DNA of 64,000 nt from Capronia americana. Lineage: Eukaryota; Ascomycota; Eurotiomycetes; Chaetothyriales; Herpotrichiellaceae. Under the pieces are notes generated by a model, which searched no databases, was not told the origin of the DNA, and was given only the letters and a program-made list of their open reading frames with translations. The stretch lies in assembly GCA_016110215.1 (NCBI GenBank), contig JADWQD010000005.1, positions 1,364,001 through 1,428,000 on the forward strand, in the 5' to 3' direction. Of this stretch, positions 62,968 to 64,000 are shown piece by piece (the stretch's first letter is position 1; each line of letters opens with the position of its first letter). The position numbers and the translations under genes were made by a program.

Positions 62968-64000
62968 CAGGGAACGTGTGGAATTATCCTGGGAAGAAAA
63001 TGCTAATGGTGTCCCAATTTCGGTGAGAGTAGGACAGGTTGATCCGATTTTGCATTATGAAGGGGAGCTGGTTTGATACTCTTATAGCTATGGCCTTTGG
63101 GCTCTGTGCTATCCTTCGTGCAAGGATTGCCGGATCGATGGTCGCTTGAAAGAGCTTCGCCTCATGATCGGCAGGAGATTTTGGCGCGAGCGAAGGCTTC
63201 TGATTTGCGAGTTTTGTGCACTGTCCTACATGACTACGACTTTCATATCCTCATTGGTTCAAAGACAGACGTATTCGTACTCTCGATGGCCTTACAGCAC
63301 ATGTGATCAGCATATTGTCCCTCGACACGGAGGGGAGCTGTAGAAATCGCCGACACTCCAAACAGGGCGAAGGCACCCTTCGTGAGGAGGTACCAGCCGC
63401 TTTCGCTCGTGGGAATGTGGCAGTCAGCTACCATTGCTTAAGGTGGGGAGTATGTTAACACGATCAGCAATCGAATGCCAGCAGACCAAGGAAGGCGACC
63501 GATGTGCATCCTACCAAGCGAGACTGGCATCTCGACTGCGGCGCAGAGGGAGGGAGGGCAGGTCCCTCCACGCTGTTGCCAGAGGAGCAAGGCTGCGGGT
63601 ATAGGGGCGGGTGTTTGTGGCTGGACTCGGATTATATACACTGAGTTCGGGGCATGGGCATTGACATTAAGAAGACCCTCGAGGCGATTTCTAACTTCTA
63701 TTCCCAATAGGTAAGGGTGGCAGAAATCCGGCTTTTCTCTGGATCGTGGCTATCAGATCAGGGCAAATGTCCGCGATCACGGCTGTCCAGCACCGGGTGG
63801 AGCTTTGTTGCTAGCTCGCCGATGCAGATATCGTCTAGATGGATGTTGCACAGCGCGAGTGTAACTTCGTAAATTGAGGCGGAGTGCTTTGAGCGGTTTG
63901 GTACCCAACCGGAGGCCGAAGAGCCATCCCTCCCCTTCAGCGGAGTCTCCTTGGCAATACTTTCGCATTTCTCTCAAAAGTTTGCTTAACAAAGGCCCAC
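62968..64000. other. Right-end intergenic region, no gene seen
   Basis: 1 kb to the window edge with only short open frames on both strands. A gene could begin outside the window. Confidence 0.45.

Overview
This window looks like a chromosomal segment of a filamentous ascomycete (Pezizomycotina). Coding regions are of moderate GC and interrupted by short introns of about 46-90 bases with GT..AG ends, and they carry clear fungal landmarks: Mdm10 of the ERMES complex, a KTR/MNT-type mannosyltransferase, Pat1, Esf1, a RasA-type GTPase and fungal CorA-like and fungal-TF proteins. There are no operons, CRISPR arrays or prokaryotic signals. I saw no tRNA, rRNA or intact transposon by eye. Finer placement (for example Eurotiomycetes/Chaetothyriales) is only a guess.

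Layout. 0-9.3 kb: the 5' part of a large unrecognised basic protein gene (minus, runs off the left edge), a phenol/3-hydroxybenzoate-hydroxylase-type flavoprotein, a GMF/ADF-H actin regulator and a MoCF (molybdopterin-binding) domain protein. 9.3-20.1 kb: a non-coding or ambiguous stretch, then a RasA GTPase with a long leader, an aprataxin (Hnt3) homologue, a three-exon membrane-anchored protein, an SDR oxidoreductase, a GNAT acetyltransferase and mitochondrial ribosomal protein uS12m. 20-29 kb: a Golgi alpha-mannosyltransferase, Pat1, a membrane-anchored coiled-coil protein and a multi-spanning membrane protein. 28.9-31.7 kb: a head-to-head pair made of an RBR-type E3 ubiquitin ligase and a tandem ubiquitin-like protein whose C-terminus ends in a glycine run plus one Cys. 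32-39 kb: a broken or mis-modelled gene, a proline/glutamine-rich protein with an eIF4E-binding motif, and a small three-exon gene of 99 residues whose first intron is packed with microsatellites. 39-50 kb: a large protein kinase with an HHD catalytic loop, a CorA-like membrane protein, a possible small two-exon gene, Esf1 and UDP-glucose 4-epimerase. 50-64 kb: Mdm10, an amino-acid permease with telomere-like CCCTAA repeats in an intron, a fungal-specific transcription factor overlapping tail-to-tail with a cupin, a salicylate-hydroxylase-like monooxygenase, a Nudix + IF-2B fusion and an unknown LURP/tubby-like protein.

Most genes are housekeeping genes of separate pathways (mRNA decay/translation control: Pat1 and the eIF4E-binding protein; ribosome biogenesis: Esf1 and uS12m; glycan supply: epimerase and KTR; mitochondria: Mdm10). 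Two places look like functional neighbourhoods: the divergent Ubl/RBR pair (possible modifier plus ligase), and the permease-TF-cupin-FAD monooxygenase run at 53-60 kb, which resembles a small catabolic or secondary-metabolism block. Splice models were built by hand from reading-frame phase, donor/acceptor sites and protein continuity, and have no transcript support.
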